A stretch of 64,000 bases of DNA from Granulicella aggregans (GTDB lineage: Bacteria; Acidobacteriota; Terriglobia; Terriglobales; Acidobacteriaceae): NCBI RefSeq assembly GCF_014203275.1, contig NZ_JACHIP010000005.1:124001-188000 (forward strand), given 5' to 3'. This document shows, piece by piece, positions 1 through 8,503 of this stretch. A program made the position numbers and the translations under genes. How positions within the stretch are numbered: position 1 is the stretch's first letter; each line of letters opens with the position of its first letter. Under the pieces are notes generated by a model. The model had not been told where the DNA came from. It did no database searches and worked only from the letters and a program-made list of their open reading frames with translations.

Positions 1-241
1 GCCCGTTGCGCTGGCAGACGCGGTGTACGTCGCCGTGCTGGGTCGCGGCCACCCACTGCACGACGCCGTCCTTCGGCTTCTTTACTTCTTCGTGATACAT
101 CCAGTTCGAATGATCGTTCTGGTTGGCCGCGCGTTCGGAGTTCACCGCCCGCTGAATCAGCGACTGCGGACTCTCGGCACTCGCCGCTGTTGTAGTCAGC
201 AAAATCCCCACCGCGAAGACTACCACTCCCCGCAATCCCAT
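1..241 (-). CDS. Secreted protein of unknown function, N-terminal part only
   Basis: The minus-strand frame starts at an ATG at 241 behind a purine-rich GGGGGCGGG stretch and stays open to the window edge, giving about 80 residues. The first 23 or so form a signal peptide (hydrophobic core VVVFAVGILL, then TTTAASA). The mature part begins ESPQSLIQRAVNSE and continues with NWMYHEEVKK. This layout (signal peptide, an amphipathic helix, then a Tyr/Trp strand with basic residues) loosely resembles the LolA-like protein at 62117-62899, so it may be another periplasmic protein of that kind. Its C-terminus lies outside the window. Family assignment is a guess; that the frame is coding is fairly sure. 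Confidence 0.6.
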   Translation of the reverse strand, partial: MGLRGVVVFAVGILLTTTAASAESPQSLIQRAVNSERAANQNDHSNWMYHEEVKKPKDGVVQWVAATQHGDVHRVCQRNG

Positions 242-259
242 CCCGCCCCCTTATGCTCG

Positions 260-697
260 CTACACCTTCGGCGAAAAGTCTGTCATGGTCATGAAAGTAG
301 AGTCGACCTTCTCGACGATTTTTCCGCTGGCCTCGCTGTCCGTCTTCACCTTAATCCAGTCGGGATCGTCCTGGAACGCCTTCCAGTTCTTGGTCGCCTC
401 CTCGCGGCTTGGATGCTTCAGCACGTAGATGAGCGTCTTGTCCTTCAGGGGATCATCGGTGGGCGTCCAATAGGCAACGCTGACGATGCCGTGTTTCGTG
501 AAGAGGCTTACCGTGTGGTCGCGGAACCGCGCCAGCAGCGCAGGCAATCGGCCTTCCACCGTGTGATAGATCCGCAACTCGAAGACGGTTGCGCCGTCCT
601 TTGATCCGTCCTGCGCCTCCGCCGAGAGACCGCCCATGGCAAACATCATCGCTCCCGCTCCCATCGCCTTCAGCATCGTGCGTCTTTGTTCTTGCAT
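260..697 (-). CDS. NIPSNAP-family protein, probably exported
   Basis: A 145-residue protein starting at the ATG at 697 (MQEQRRTMLKAMG). An RR near the N-terminus followed by a small hydrophobic stretch and AEA suggests a Tat-like or Sec signal. After the signal comes VFELRIYHTVEGRLPALLARF, HTVSLFTKHGI and a YWTPTDD segment, which is the typical NIPSNAP (dimeric alpha/beta barrel) pattern. The frame stays open upstream to 991 but that part lies over the divergent gene at 767. It lies 18 nt downstream of the truncated secreted protein's start, in the same direction. The molecular role of bacterial NIPSNAP proteins is not settled. Confidence 0.75.
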   Translation of the reverse strand: MQEQRRTMLKAMGAGAMMFAMGGLSAEAQDGSKDGATVFELRIYHTVEGRLPALLARFRDHTVSLFTKHGIVSVAYWTPTDDPLKDKTLIYVLKHPSREEATKNWKAFQDDPDWIKVKTDSEASGKIVEKVDSTFMTMTDFSPKV

Positions 698-766
698 ACC
701 GCGAATTGTAGCGCGAGACTGTGAGTGACGATCAAGTCTATTTACCGCATGCACAGGGAGCCTTCC

Positions 767-1912
767 ATGAAGCTGTACCGCGCAGGGATGTACGTGCTTC
801 CCGCACTCTGCCTGGCTGGCCTGAGCCTGTGGCGAACTGCGCCGGTTCATGGATTTGCCGGCCCTTCCAATCCGGGTGCGGGAACATGGGACAAGGCAGC
901 GGCGGCAAAATATCTGGATGATCGCGAGGTATGGTGGCAGGGCTGGCCTCGGGCGCAAAAAGATCATGGCACTGTCTGCATCTCCTGCCACACCAATGTG
1001 CCCTATGCGATGGCGCGTCCGGCGTTACGAGCCGCGCTACACGAAACCTCGGCTGCAGCGCCGGAGACGGTCATGATCGCCAGTGTCGAAAAGCGCGTCG
1101 GCCAGTGGGGCGAGGTAGTTCCCTTCTACTCGGACGCGCATGACGGCGCTGGCAAGACGGCCGAGTCGCACTCAACCGAAGCTGTGATGAACGCAGTCAT
1201 TTTGCTCAGCTACGACGCCAACCTGGGGCGGGTGCGGCCCATAACGCGCACCGCGTTGGATGAGGCATGGGCGCTGCAGTTGCAGGCGGGAGACGATGAA
1301 GGCGGGTGGATCTGGCAGAATTTTCATCTCTCCCCTTGGGAGTCGAACGAGTCGAGCTACCAGGGTGCGGCGATGTTGATGCTGGAACTGGCGTCTACCT
1401 CGCCGGCCGCACTCACTTCGCCGGAAGACGCGCGACATTTGGGGCTTTTGAAATCCTACCTGCGAAAGCACTATGCCGAACAGCCGCTGCTGAACCAGTT
1501 ATACGTTTATTGGGCATCGGCGAAGGCTTCGGAGTTACTGGACGCTGCACAGCACGGGGATCTTCTCGCCCGGGTGCGCAAGCTGCAGCAGAGCGATGGA
1601 GGATGGAAGATCGCCTCGCTGGACTCGATCGATCGCATTGACAAGACGGCGCAGCCCGCGGAGAGTGACGGCTACGCTACCGCGCTGGTCGCTCTCGCGC
1701 TAGAGGCCAACGTGTCCGATCGCAAGGACGCATCGCTGCGAGGCGCGCTCACGTGGCTCGAAGACCACCAGGGCAAAGATGGCCGCTGGCAGGCCGCTTC
1801 GTTGAACAAGCAGCGCGATCCGGAGAGCAATATCGGCAAGTTCATGAGCGACACCGCGACGGCTTATGCCGCGCTTGCGCTGGAGCAATCGGCCGCGAAG
1901 CCCGCCCTTTAG
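767..1912 (+). CDS. Exported alpha/alpha-toroid (squalene-cyclase-like) protein with a CXXCH haem motif
   Basis: The 381-residue protein starts at the ATG at 767, supported by AGGGAG at 754-759; in-frame starts further upstream (GTG 725, ATG 749) lack such a site. Residues 1-30 look like a signal peptide. CISCH at 71-75 is a c-type haem attachment motif. The rest resembles the prenyltransferase/squalene-oxidase repeat: LQAGDDEGGWIW, LQQSDGGWKI and DGRWQA correspond to QW-type repeats on helical hairpins. The acidic DXDD catalytic motif of true squalene-hopene cyclases is not apparent, so an enzymatic cyclase role is doubtful. It could be a periplasmic redox or binding protein. Divergent from the NIPSNAP gene, with starts about 70 nt apart. 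Confidence 0.7.
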   Translation: MKLYRAGMYVLPALCLAGLSLWRTAPVHGFAGPSNPGAGTWDKAAAAKYLDDREVWWQGWPRAQKDHGTVCISCHTNVPYAMARPALRAALHETSAAAPETVMIASVEKRVGQWGEVVPFYSDAHDGAGKTAESHSTEAVMNAVILLSYDANLGRVRPITRTALDEAWALQLQAGDDEGGWIWQNFHLSPWESNESSYQGAAMLMLELASTSPAALTSPEDARHLGLLKSYLRKHYAEQPLLNQLYVYWASAKASELLDAAQHGDLLARVRKLQQSDGGWKIASLDSIDRIDKTAQPAESDGYATALVALALEANVSDRKDASLRGALTWLEDHQGKDGRWQAASLNKQRDPESNIGKFMSDTATAYAALALEQSAAKPAL

Positions 1913-1916
1913 AGCT

Positions 1917-2417
1917 TTAATGAAGAAACAGGATCATGTGCTCCTCGTCGACATACTCATCGCCGGCACGGAGCGCTCTCGGCTCTAATCCGAAGGGCAC
2001 AAATCCCAGGCCAAGATAGACCTTGCGCGCGCCGGTGTTGAAGACACCTACAGCCAACATCAGCTGCTCGATGCTGGGGTCTGTCTTCACCTCGTCGATC
2101 AACGCGCCGATAATCGCCTTGGCAGCTCCACGCCCGCGATGCGAGGCTGCGACGTACACTCCGCGAACATGTCCTTTATGACGTTCTTTGCTTCCGTGCT
2201 CGCGTTCGAATCGGGCGAATCCGATCATGGCTTCGCCATCGAAGGCACCCATTACGAAGGTGTCCTGCCCAAAGAGGAACGCGACGATCTCATCGATCGT
2301 GACCTGCCGGTGCTCCTCGGGCGTCGGGCCAAATGATCGCGGTTCGCGTTCTATCGCCTCCAACCGCAGCGCCCAATACGCGGCGGCGTCCTCTTTCAGC
2401 AACTTCCTATACTCCAA
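1917..2417 (-). CDS. GNAT-family N-acetyltransferase
   Basis: A 166-residue protein with the N-acetyltransferase fold. The N-terminal strand-helix (YRKLLKEDAAAYWALRLEAI), the central beta strands (MIGFARFERE, GHVRGVYVAASHRGRG) and the acetyl-CoA pyrophosphate loop RGRGAAKAIIGAL are all visible. The later strand LMLAVGVFNTGARKVYLGLGF matches the usual end of the fold, where Asn-x-x-Ala-x-x-x-Tyr contacts CoA. Substrate cannot be told. It is convergent with the toroid protein (4 nt apart) and its start faces purC, so the two probably use divergent promoters in 2418-2566. Confidence 0.85.
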   Translation of the reverse strand: MEYRKLLKEDAAAYWALRLEAIEREPRSFGPTPEEHRQVTIDEIVAFLFGQDTFVMGAFDGEAMIGFARFEREHGSKERHKGHVRGVYVAASHRGRGAAKAIIGALIDEVKTDPSIEQLMLAVGVFNTGARKVYLGLGFVPFGLEPRALRAGDEYVDEEHMILFLH

Positions 2418-2566
2418 CTCTTACCCTCGCTTTGGCTGATTTCGAACAGCAGATTCCCATCGGGAATGACAAACAAAAAGGACGAGCAAAGAAGACAAGA
2501 ACGGGATTGGCCCTTTATCGAGATGATCGCACGGCACCCGGCGTTCTGCGAGATACTGGAAGTCCC

Positions 2567-3484
2567 ATGAATTCGCATACGTCTTCTGCTCTGCTCACTA
2601 CCTCTCTCGGCGATATCCCGCTCACCGCTCGCGGCAAGGTCCGCGATCTCTACGCCATGGGCGAAGAGCTTTTGTTCATCGCCACCGACCGTATTTCAGC
2701 CTTCGATCACGTGCTCGGCTCCGGCATCCCGGAGAAGGGAAAGATCCTCACCCAGCTCTCGCACTTCTGGTTCGATTTCGTTGCAGATACCGTCCCGAAC
2801 CACCTGCTTGCGTCGCCGTCGGCGGAATTGCTCGCGAAGATCGCGCCCTACGAGTCGCAGATCGAAGGCCGATCCATGCTCGTCCGCCGGGCGGAGATGT
2901 TCCCTGTCGAGTGCGTGGTTCGCGGCTACATCTCCGGCTCTGGCTGGAAGGACTACCTCGCCACTGGCTCCGTCTGCGGCATCGAGCTGCCTAAAGGCCT
3001 GCGCGAGTCCGACAAGCTTCCCTGCCCCATCTTCACGCCAGCCGCGAAGATCAACACTGGCGGCCATGATGAGAACATCTCCTACGGCGTGATGGTCGAC
3101 ACCATCGGCGAGCATTATGCGGCGGAGCTGCGCCGGCTCACGTTTGCCATCTACGAGAAGGCGTCGGCTCATGCCGCGACGGAGGGCCTGATCCTCGCCG
3201 ACACCAAGTTCGAGTTCGGACTTGTGGACGGGAAGATTGTGCTCGCCGACGAGGTCCTTACCCCGGACTCTTCGCGCTACTGGCCTGCGGAGAGCTACTC
3301 ACCCGGCGGTGCGCAGCCCAGCTTCGACAAGCAGTACGTCCGCGACTATCTCGAATCCATCCACTGGAACAAGCAGGCACCCGCGCCATCGCTGCCGGAT
3401 GAGGTCATCTCGAAGACGCGCGAGAAATATCTCGAAGCCTTCCGGCTTATCACCGGGCGGTCCGGTCTCGAAATGGTGAGATAG
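2567..3484 (+). CDS. purC: Phosphoribosylaminoimidazole-succinocarboxamide synthase (SAICAR synthetase)
   Basis: PurC joins CAIR and aspartate with ATP in step 8 of purine synthesis. The 305-residue form is the longer, yeast/ADE1-like type. GKVRDLYAMGEELLFIATDRISAFDHVL near the start is the family signature; RGYISGSGWKDY and LADTKFEFGLV are the nucleotide- and metal-binding segments. I chose the ATG at 2567 (MNSHTSSALL); the frame is open upstream from 2333, but that stretch overlaps the divergent acetyltransferase. No other pur gene is nearby; cvpA follows after 77 nt, a pairing reminiscent of cvpA-purF in enterobacteria. Confidence 0.95.
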   Translation: MNSHTSSALLTTSLGDIPLTARGKVRDLYAMGEELLFIATDRISAFDHVLGSGIPEKGKILTQLSHFWFDFVADTVPNHLLASPSAELLAKIAPYESQIEGRSMLVRRAEMFPVECVVRGYISGSGWKDYLATGSVCGIELPKGLRESDKLPCPIFTPAAKINTGGHDENISYGVMVDTIGEHYAAELRRLTFAIYEKASAHAATEGLILADTKFEFGLVDGKIVLADEVLTPDSSRYWPAESYSPGGAQPSFDKQYVRDYLESIHWNKQAPAPSLPDEVISKTREKYLEAFRLITGRSGLEMVR

Positions 3485-3561
3485 ACATTACCCGCGAAGG
3501 TACCTTCACGCCATCTGGTGATCGTGGTTCGCTTACGGGCGAGAGAATATGAGGAAGGTCC

Positions 3562-4095
3562 ATGAACGTGCCTGATATTCGATCCTTCAACCTATTCGAC
3601 TGGTTTCTTGTCGCGGTCGTCGCCTATTCGACAATTGCGGCGATCATGCGCGGCTTCTTCCGAGAGGTCTTTTCGCTGGTGGGGCTTATAGCCGGCATCC
3701 TGCTGGCCAGCTGGAACTACTCGCTCTTCAGCGCCTACCTGACGCGGCTGCTGCCTTGGACGGTCGCCCAGATCGTGGCGTTTCTGCTGATCGTAGTAGT
3801 CACGATGGTCCTGTGCGGGCTCGCGGGGACGCTGCTGCAGAAGACCGCCAAGACAGTCGGGCTGGGCTTCATCGACCGCCTGCTCGGCGGCGTCTTTGGA
3901 TTGGTGCGCGGCTGCCTGATGGGCGTTGCGCTATTGATGGTGGGCGCCGCTTTTCTGCCTCAATCGTTCTACCTGAGAAATTCTGCTCTCTCCGGGTATT
4001 TCCTTCAGGGGGCGCATGCGGTATCCTTCGTGGTGCCAACCAACCTTCAGCAACATATCCGCGAGGGCATCCAGCAACTCCATCACAAGAGTTGA
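3562..4095 (+). CDS. cvpA: CvpA-family inner-membrane protein
   Basis: A 177-residue integral membrane protein with four hydrophobic segments (about 12-30, 35-55, 68-90, 108-130). The pattern FNLFDWFLVAVVAYSTIAAIMRGFFREVFSLVGLIAG at the start, and GFIDRLLGGVFGLVRGCLMG later, is diagnostic of the CvpA/colicin V production family. CvpA is known from enterobacteria to be needed for colicin V export and for envelope tolerance to bile stress; its biochemical role is unclear. AGGAAGG lies just before the ATG at 3562. It sits 77 nt after purC and may be read from the same transcript. Confidence 0.88.
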   Translation: MNVPDIRSFNLFDWFLVAVVAYSTIAAIMRGFFREVFSLVGLIAGILLASWNYSLFSAYLTRLLPWTVAQIVAFLLIVVVTMVLCGLAGTLLQKTAKTVGLGFIDRLLGGVFGLVRGCLMGVALLMVGAAFLPQSFYLRNSALSGYFLQGAHAVSFVVPTNLQQHIREGIQQLHHKS

Positions 4096-4191
4096 AGCAC
4101 AGGACCTTCGATTGGATCAAGCGGTCGATGTAGAGGCACAATGTAAAAGCTGGTCCCGCATAAAAAGGCGGGGCCACGGTGAGGGAAGCCT

Positions 4192-4482
4192 TTGAAACGC
4201 GAGCTCGATATACTGGTTACCCAGATGCACGCCAACGGTGTGGATTACACCGAAGCTGTGCGCCAATTCAAAAAGCGCTACATCCTCGAAGTGCTCGCGC
4301 ACCACAAAGGCAACCAGTGTAAGGCAGCCGAAGAGCTTGGCATGCACCGCAACACGTTGAGCCGGACCCTCGCCGAGCTCGACATGGACACCGCGAAGAT
4401 CCGCAGCGGCATGCGTCGTCCGCCCAGTAGTGACAGAATGGGCGACCGCGCCAGAATTACGAGCATCGCCAGCGCCCGATAG
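4192..4482 (+). CDS. Fis-type helix-turn-helix protein
   Basis: A 96-residue protein starting at a TTG (4192) with a well placed GAGGGAAG at 4181-4188. Residues 1-35 are a helical region (LDILVTQMHANGVDYTEAVRQFKKRY). Residues 35-65 (ILEVLAHHKGNQCKAAEELGMHRNTLSRTLAEL) match the Fis/NtrC C-terminal HTH_8 fold, with AAEELGMHRNTLSR as the DNA-reading helices. It has no receiver or AAA+ domain, so it is a stand-alone Fis-like regulator. The tail after residue 70 is Arg-rich and probably unstructured. It lies 28 nt upstream of the secretin gene and could regulate it or share its transcript. Confidence 0.8.
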   Translation: MKRELDILVTQMHANGVDYTEAVRQFKKRYILEVLAHHKGNQCKAAEELGMHRNTLSRTLAELDMDTAKIRSGMRRPPSSDRMGDRARITSIASAR

Positions 4483-4510
4483 TCGCCTCATCCGTCTAAA
4501 CTGAAGTCGG

Positions 4511-6487
4511 ATGAGACTTCCAGCCCTCCACGCTATCTACGATGACACCAGAAAGCGGCCTTGTCGGCGCTTTGTCTTCGCTGGACTCGTGCTGGGTGCC
4601 TGTTTCTGCTCGCACTGCGCGTCTTTGATAGCCCAGACCTCCGGGACAGCGTCCGATCCTGGGATCACTACCTCCGTCACTGGTGCCGTCTCCCAGCAAC
4701 GCAACCCCAAGAACAACACCCACGCGAAGGAAAATAGCAGGGCCGAGCAAGCCTTCATCGACGGCGCACGTCTGCTGGAACGCAACGACCGCGAGGCTGC
4801 CGAGCGCCAGTTCCAGATTGCGGCCAACCTTGCCCCTGATAACCGGGACTACGCGCTGGCGGTGACGTCGGTTCGCGAGGGCCGGGTCGTCGAACTTGTG
4901 CATCAGGCTGGCAAGGCCCGCATCGACGGCCATGTGATACAGGCCGAAGCTCTTCTGACGCAGGCGCGCAAGATCGATCCTGACAATCCACTGTTGGCGC
5001 AGCATCCGAATCCGAACGAACCGGTGAAAAGTTCCAGGGTGGACTCATGGATCATCGATGGACCGCGGCTGGCCGGCCCTGTCGAACTGAAGCCCGCGGC
5101 TGGTTTGAAGAGCTTTCACATCCACGCCGCCCTGCCCGAAGCCCTGCGTCAGTTGGGCGCAGCCTACGGCCTGAAGGTCATAACGGATAGCACCGTCCCG
5201 CAGCAGCAGGTCAAGTTCGACCTTGAAGACGTTACTTTCGCACAGGCCGTTCGCGTCCTGAGCCAGATGGGAACCATCTTCACAGTTCCGCTGACTCCGG
5301 ATAGCTTCTTCGTTGCTATCGACAACCAGGAGAGCCGCACGAAATACCAGCACCAGGTGCAGGAGACCATCTACGCCGCGGGAATGACCAATGAGCAACT
5401 GGCGGAGCTAGGCAACATGATCCGAAGCGTCTTCGAGGTGAAGCAGGTTACGGTTCAGAACAGCTTCGGGACTCTCGTCGTCCGGGCCCCGGCCGACACC
5501 CTCGACGCGCTGAACCTGACCTTGCGCGATCTGCTCGAAGGAAACAGCGAGGTCATGATTGACCTGAAGCTCTACAGCGTCGATAAGACTACGACCCGGA
5601 ACATTGGGGCCACGCTCCCCTCACAGGCGGGGGCCTTCAGTCTTGCCGGCGAGGCCCAGAGCCTGGTTGCCGCAAATCAGACGCTCATCAATCAGGCCAT
5701 CGCGCAGGGCCTCGTTCCCGCAGGTACCAGCGACATCCTGGTGGTGCTGGCGCTTATCAAGGCGGGCCTCATCACCAGTCCTCTGATCTCCGGACTGCTT
5801 GCCACGGTCGGCGGAGGTATCACGACAGCGGGGATCTACTCCACGACGACCTCGGGACTGAATCTTGCTCTGAACTCGAGCGACACGCGTGCACTCGATG
5901 AGATTCAACTGCGGGTCGGGGACCGCCAGAGCGCGACCTTCCGTGCCGGCTCGAAGTATCCCATCACGCAGTCCACTTACTCGACTACTGCCGCATCTAC
6001 CTCGGCGCTTGGGGGCGCCACCGTGAATGGCGTCAGTGTGGCTAGCCTTCTAAACGCCGCGACGACTGCCACCACCCCACAGATTCAGTACGAAGATTTG
6101 GGCCTGACGCTGAAGGCGACCCCGACAATCCAGAAAGCGGGTCTAATCAGCCTTCACCTGGACTTCAAGATCGAATCGCTCGCCGGCGGCTCGGTAGATA
6201 ACATTCCCGTCCTTACCAATACGTCATTCACCTCGGACGTGACCGTCGCCGACGGCGCGACCGCATTCCTGGTCAGCAATATGTCGCAGAGCCAGTCAGC
6301 CGCGGTAACCGGAATTCCCGGGCTGAGCGATCTTCCCGGATTCCAGAGCACCCCCGATCTCTTGCGTACGGTCGACGCCGGTGAGTTGTTAATGGTGCTG
6401 ACACCGCACCTTGTCCGCAAGCGCTCCAACGATACGGCGGGTCCGCTGATTCCGATCACGGTGCCGGCTTCTTCTACCTCTGAATAG
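4511..6487 (+). CDS. Solitary secretin with N-terminal TPR-like region (GspD/PilQ superfamily)
   Basis: A 658-residue protein. An uncleaved-looking basic start leads into a hydrophobic segment (FVFAGLVLGACFCSHCASLIAQ), then a TPR-like helical part around residues 75-160 (FIDGARLLERNDREAAERQF, AEALLTQARKIDPDNP). Residues 200-270 resemble the secretin/STN N0 fold (LRQLGAAYGLKVITDS, VTFAQAVRVLSQMG). The C-terminal third is the secretin domain: FRAGSKYPIT, IQYEDLGLTLKATPTI, VADGATAFLVSNMSQSQ and the closing ELLMVLTPHLVRK. Secretins form outer-membrane channels for type II secretion or type IV pili. No other gsp or pil genes are in the window, so its partners are elsewhere. It ends 8 nt from the convergent MFS gene. 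Confidence 0.85.
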   Translation: MRLPALHAIYDDTRKRPCRRFVFAGLVLGACFCSHCASLIAQTSGTASDPGITTSVTGAVSQQRNPKNNTHAKENSRAEQAFIDGARLLERNDREAAERQFQIAANLAPDNRDYALAVTSVREGRVVELVHQAGKARIDGHVIQAEALLTQARKIDPDNPLLAQHPNPNEPVKSSRVDSWIIDGPRLAGPVELKPAAGLKSFHIHAALPEALRQLGAAYGLKVITDSTVPQQQVKFDLEDVTFAQAVRVLSQMGTIFTVPLTPDSFFVAIDNQESRTKYQHQVQETIYAAGMTNEQLAELGNMIRSVFEVKQVTVQNSFGTLVVRAPADTLDALNLTLRDLLEGNSEVMIDLKLYSVDKTTTRNIGATLPSQAGAFSLAGEAQSLVAANQTLINQAIAQGLVPAGTSDILVVLALIKAGLITSPLISGLLATVGGGITTAGIYSTTTSGLNLALNSSDTRALDEIQLRVGDRQSATFRAGSKYPITQSTYSTTAASTSALGGATVNGVSVASLLNAATTATTPQIQYEDLGLTLKATPTIQKAGLISLHLDFKIESLAGGSVDNIPVLTNTSFTSDVTVADGATAFLVSNMSQSQSAAVTGIPGLSDLPGFQSTPDLLRTVDAGELLMVLTPHLVRKRSNDTAGPLIPITVPASSTSE

Positions 6488-6495
6488 CTGATGTG

Positions 6496-7926
6496 CTAGA
6501 CCAGATCGGCCTCAACCTCTGTGTGGATCACCACGTGCCCGCTCGTAGCGGATCCCGCATCCGCGGTGAGGCCGAGGCTGTCGAATACCGGGGCCAGCGT
6601 AAGCAAAGACATACACAGGATAGCGACGTGGAAGTCGTTGAGGTGCGGCGCCGCAGCCTCATGACCGTGGGCGTGCGCTGCCAGTCGAAGCGTGACTGCC
6701 CCGACGGCCACGCCTACGCCCATCGATAGCTGCATCACCGCCGATAGGAAACCGTTCGCCTGGCCCATTCGCTCTGACGGAATTTCGGTGTAAGCCAGGG
6801 TGGTCATGCAGGTGAACTCGAGCGACCTGGAAGCACCGTGGAAGTACAGGATGGCAATGATCAACAGCGGCGGCGTGCCCGGAGAGATGACCGCGCAAAG
6901 GGCCACTGACGCTGCCGTAATCACACCATTCACGATCAATATTCGCCGGAAGCCGAAGCGCCGCAGCACCTGTATGACAAACCCCTTCATGCTGAGGTCG
7001 CCTGCGAAGAGCGCCAGCAGATACAGCCCAGACTGAAAGGCAGTCATGCCAAAGCTGATTTGGAACATCAACGGAAGCAGGAATGGAAGCACCGCGACAG
7101 CAACCCGGAAGCCGCTTGCCCCATAGATGGAAAGTGCATACGACTTCAGCTTCATCGATTCGAGATCGATGAAGGGGTAACTTGAACGCTGTGCCGCAAA
7201 GACTGCCAGTACCCCGCTTATCACGCTCAGGGCGAGAATCAACAGTGCAGAGGAAGTAGCCATCGCCGCGCCGCCGAGACTTTCGAGCGCATAAACGACG
7301 CCAGTTGAAGCCACGCCGGCGAACAGAAATGTCAGCCAATCGAACGGATGGCGTTCGTCCGAGCGGAGGTTCTCCACCCATAGGAGTGTCAGCGTCAGCG
7401 CCACAGCGCCCAGCGGCAGGTTCAAGAAGAAGATCCAGTGCCAGCTGAAGTAGGTTGTGATGAATCCGCCCAGCGGGGGGCCTACAACCAGGGCCGTAAG
7501 AGCCGGCCAAGTCATATAAGCGATTGTCTCGGTAAGATCTTCCTTCGGCGTATCCCGCAGGACGATCAACCGGCCCACGGGAAACATCATCGCCCCGCCC
7601 AGCCCTTGCACAACGCGCATCAGGGTGAACTCTGTCAGCGTGTGCGCGAGCCCGCAGAACAGCGACGCTATCGTGAAGACACCAATCGCGGCGGCAAAGA
7701 CACTTCGCGAACCGAACCTGTCTGCTACCCATCCGCTGATGGGAATGAAGACAGCCAGCGCAAGCATGTACGCCGTCATCCCGATGTTCAAGTGAACAGC
7801 CCCAACATTGAAGCTCTTCGCCATCTGCGGCAACGCGGTCGCGATGATCGTCCCGTCGAGCATCTCCATGAAGAGGGCAGCGGCAACAAGCGTCGTAATG
7901 TAATACCGCGAACGGACCTTCGACAT
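6496..7926 (-). CDS. MFS drug:proton antiporter, DHA2 (EmrB/QacA) family
   Basis: A 476-residue polytopic membrane protein. LDGTIIATALPQMAKSF in the first helix is the DHA2 motif (usually LDTTIVNVALP). GWVADRFGSRSVF between helices 2 and 3 is MFS motif A, and LMRVVQGLGGAMMFPVGRLIVLRD follows as motif B. About 14 hydrophobic segments can be counted, as in EmrB and QacA. It should export small hydrophobic compounds using the proton gradient. No EmrA-like membrane-fusion partner or TetR-type repressor adjoins it, which is unusual for this family. Start ATG at 7926; the short secreted protein at 7953-8462 precedes it in the same direction by 26 nt. Confidence 0.9.
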   Translation of the reverse strand: MSKVRSRYYITTLVAAALFMEMLDGTIIATALPQMAKSFNVGAVHLNIGMTAYMLALAVFIPISGWVADRFGSRSVFAAAIGVFTIASLFCGLAHTLTEFTLMRVVQGLGGAMMFPVGRLIVLRDTPKEDLTETIAYMTWPALTALVVGPPLGGFITTYFSWHWIFFLNLPLGAVALTLTLLWVENLRSDERHPFDWLTFLFAGVASTGVVYALESLGGAAMATSSALLILALSVISGVLAVFAAQRSSYPFIDLESMKLKSYALSIYGASGFRVAVAVLPFLLPLMFQISFGMTAFQSGLYLLALFAGDLSMKGFVIQVLRRFGFRRILIVNGVITAASVALCAVISPGTPPLLIIAILYFHGASRSLEFTCMTTLAYTEIPSERMGQANGFLSAVMQLSMGVGVAVGAVTLRLAAHAHGHEAAAPHLNDFHVAILCMSLLTLAPVFDSLGLTADAGSATSGHVVIHTEVEADLV

Positions 7927-7952
7927 ACTTCTTCTATTTTACGAGCAACGAC

Positions 7953-8462
7953 TTACTTCTTCGTTCCCGACCATTCGAGATAAGAGCTGAACTCAGTAGC
8001 CCCGGGCGGCTCAATCTGGAACTTACCCGTCATGACGCCGCCGTCGAGGTGATAGATCAACCGGAACTTGGGTCCTGGTGCGATTGTGAGAAAAACCACT
8101 GTCTTCGCGTCGGGAAAGCTGATGTCGTAGTGCAGCACATGCCCCTCGTTGTCAGCATAAAAAGCATGGAGCGTTGCATCGCCCATGTCTCGATAGATCG
8201 TCAGCAGATCATGATGCTGGCAATCAAAGCTGGCCGAGCCTTTACACGAGTCCGCGGAACCCGTCCGCGAGATGACCGCCCCGCCAAGATCGCTCTGGAA
8301 CGTGTACGTGCCCAGCGAAGTGGCTCCCGCACTTCCCTTCGCGGATGTGGCAGCACCCCACGTGCCTAGAAGAAAGTCAAAACCAGCGAACGGAGCCGGT
8401 GTTTGGGCAACTAAGCGAATCGAGACAAAGGCGAAGAGAAAGAGAAGGCGGCGCATGGCCAT
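7953..8462 (-). CDS. Secreted lipocalin-like protein of unknown function
   Basis: A 169-residue protein. Residues 1-20 (MAMRRLLFLFAFVSIRLVAQ) are a signal peptide. The mature part starts with PFAGFDFLLGTWG, which resembles the first strand (GxW) of lipocalin/DUF1579-type barrels, and goes on with alternating strands (TYTFQSDLGGAVISRT, LLTIYRDMGDATLHAFYADNEGHVLHYDISF, GPKFRLIYHLDGGVMTGKFQI). Two cysteines (SCKGSASFDC) could form a disulfide in the periplasm. It follows ilvC by 41 nt and precedes the MFS gene by 26 nt, so it may be the tail of the ilv transcript. Function not recognised. Confidence 0.7.
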   Translation of the reverse strand: MAMRRLLFLFAFVSIRLVAQTPAPFAGFDFLLGTWGAATSAKGSAGATSLGTYTFQSDLGGAVISRTGSADSCKGSASFDCQHHDLLTIYRDMGDATLHAFYADNEGHVLHYDISFPDAKTVVFLTIAPGPKFRLIYHLDGGVMTGKFQIEPPGATEFSSYLEWSGTKK

Positions 8463-8503
8463 TTATAGCACCACGCCCCGCCAGTGGAAATCTTTCTTTT
8501 GGC

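Noticed and set aside
6659..7732. 357-codon minus-strand frame overlapping the MFS gene
   Set aside because: Same strand but a different frame; its composition lacks membrane helices, whereas the MFS frame has them with motif A.
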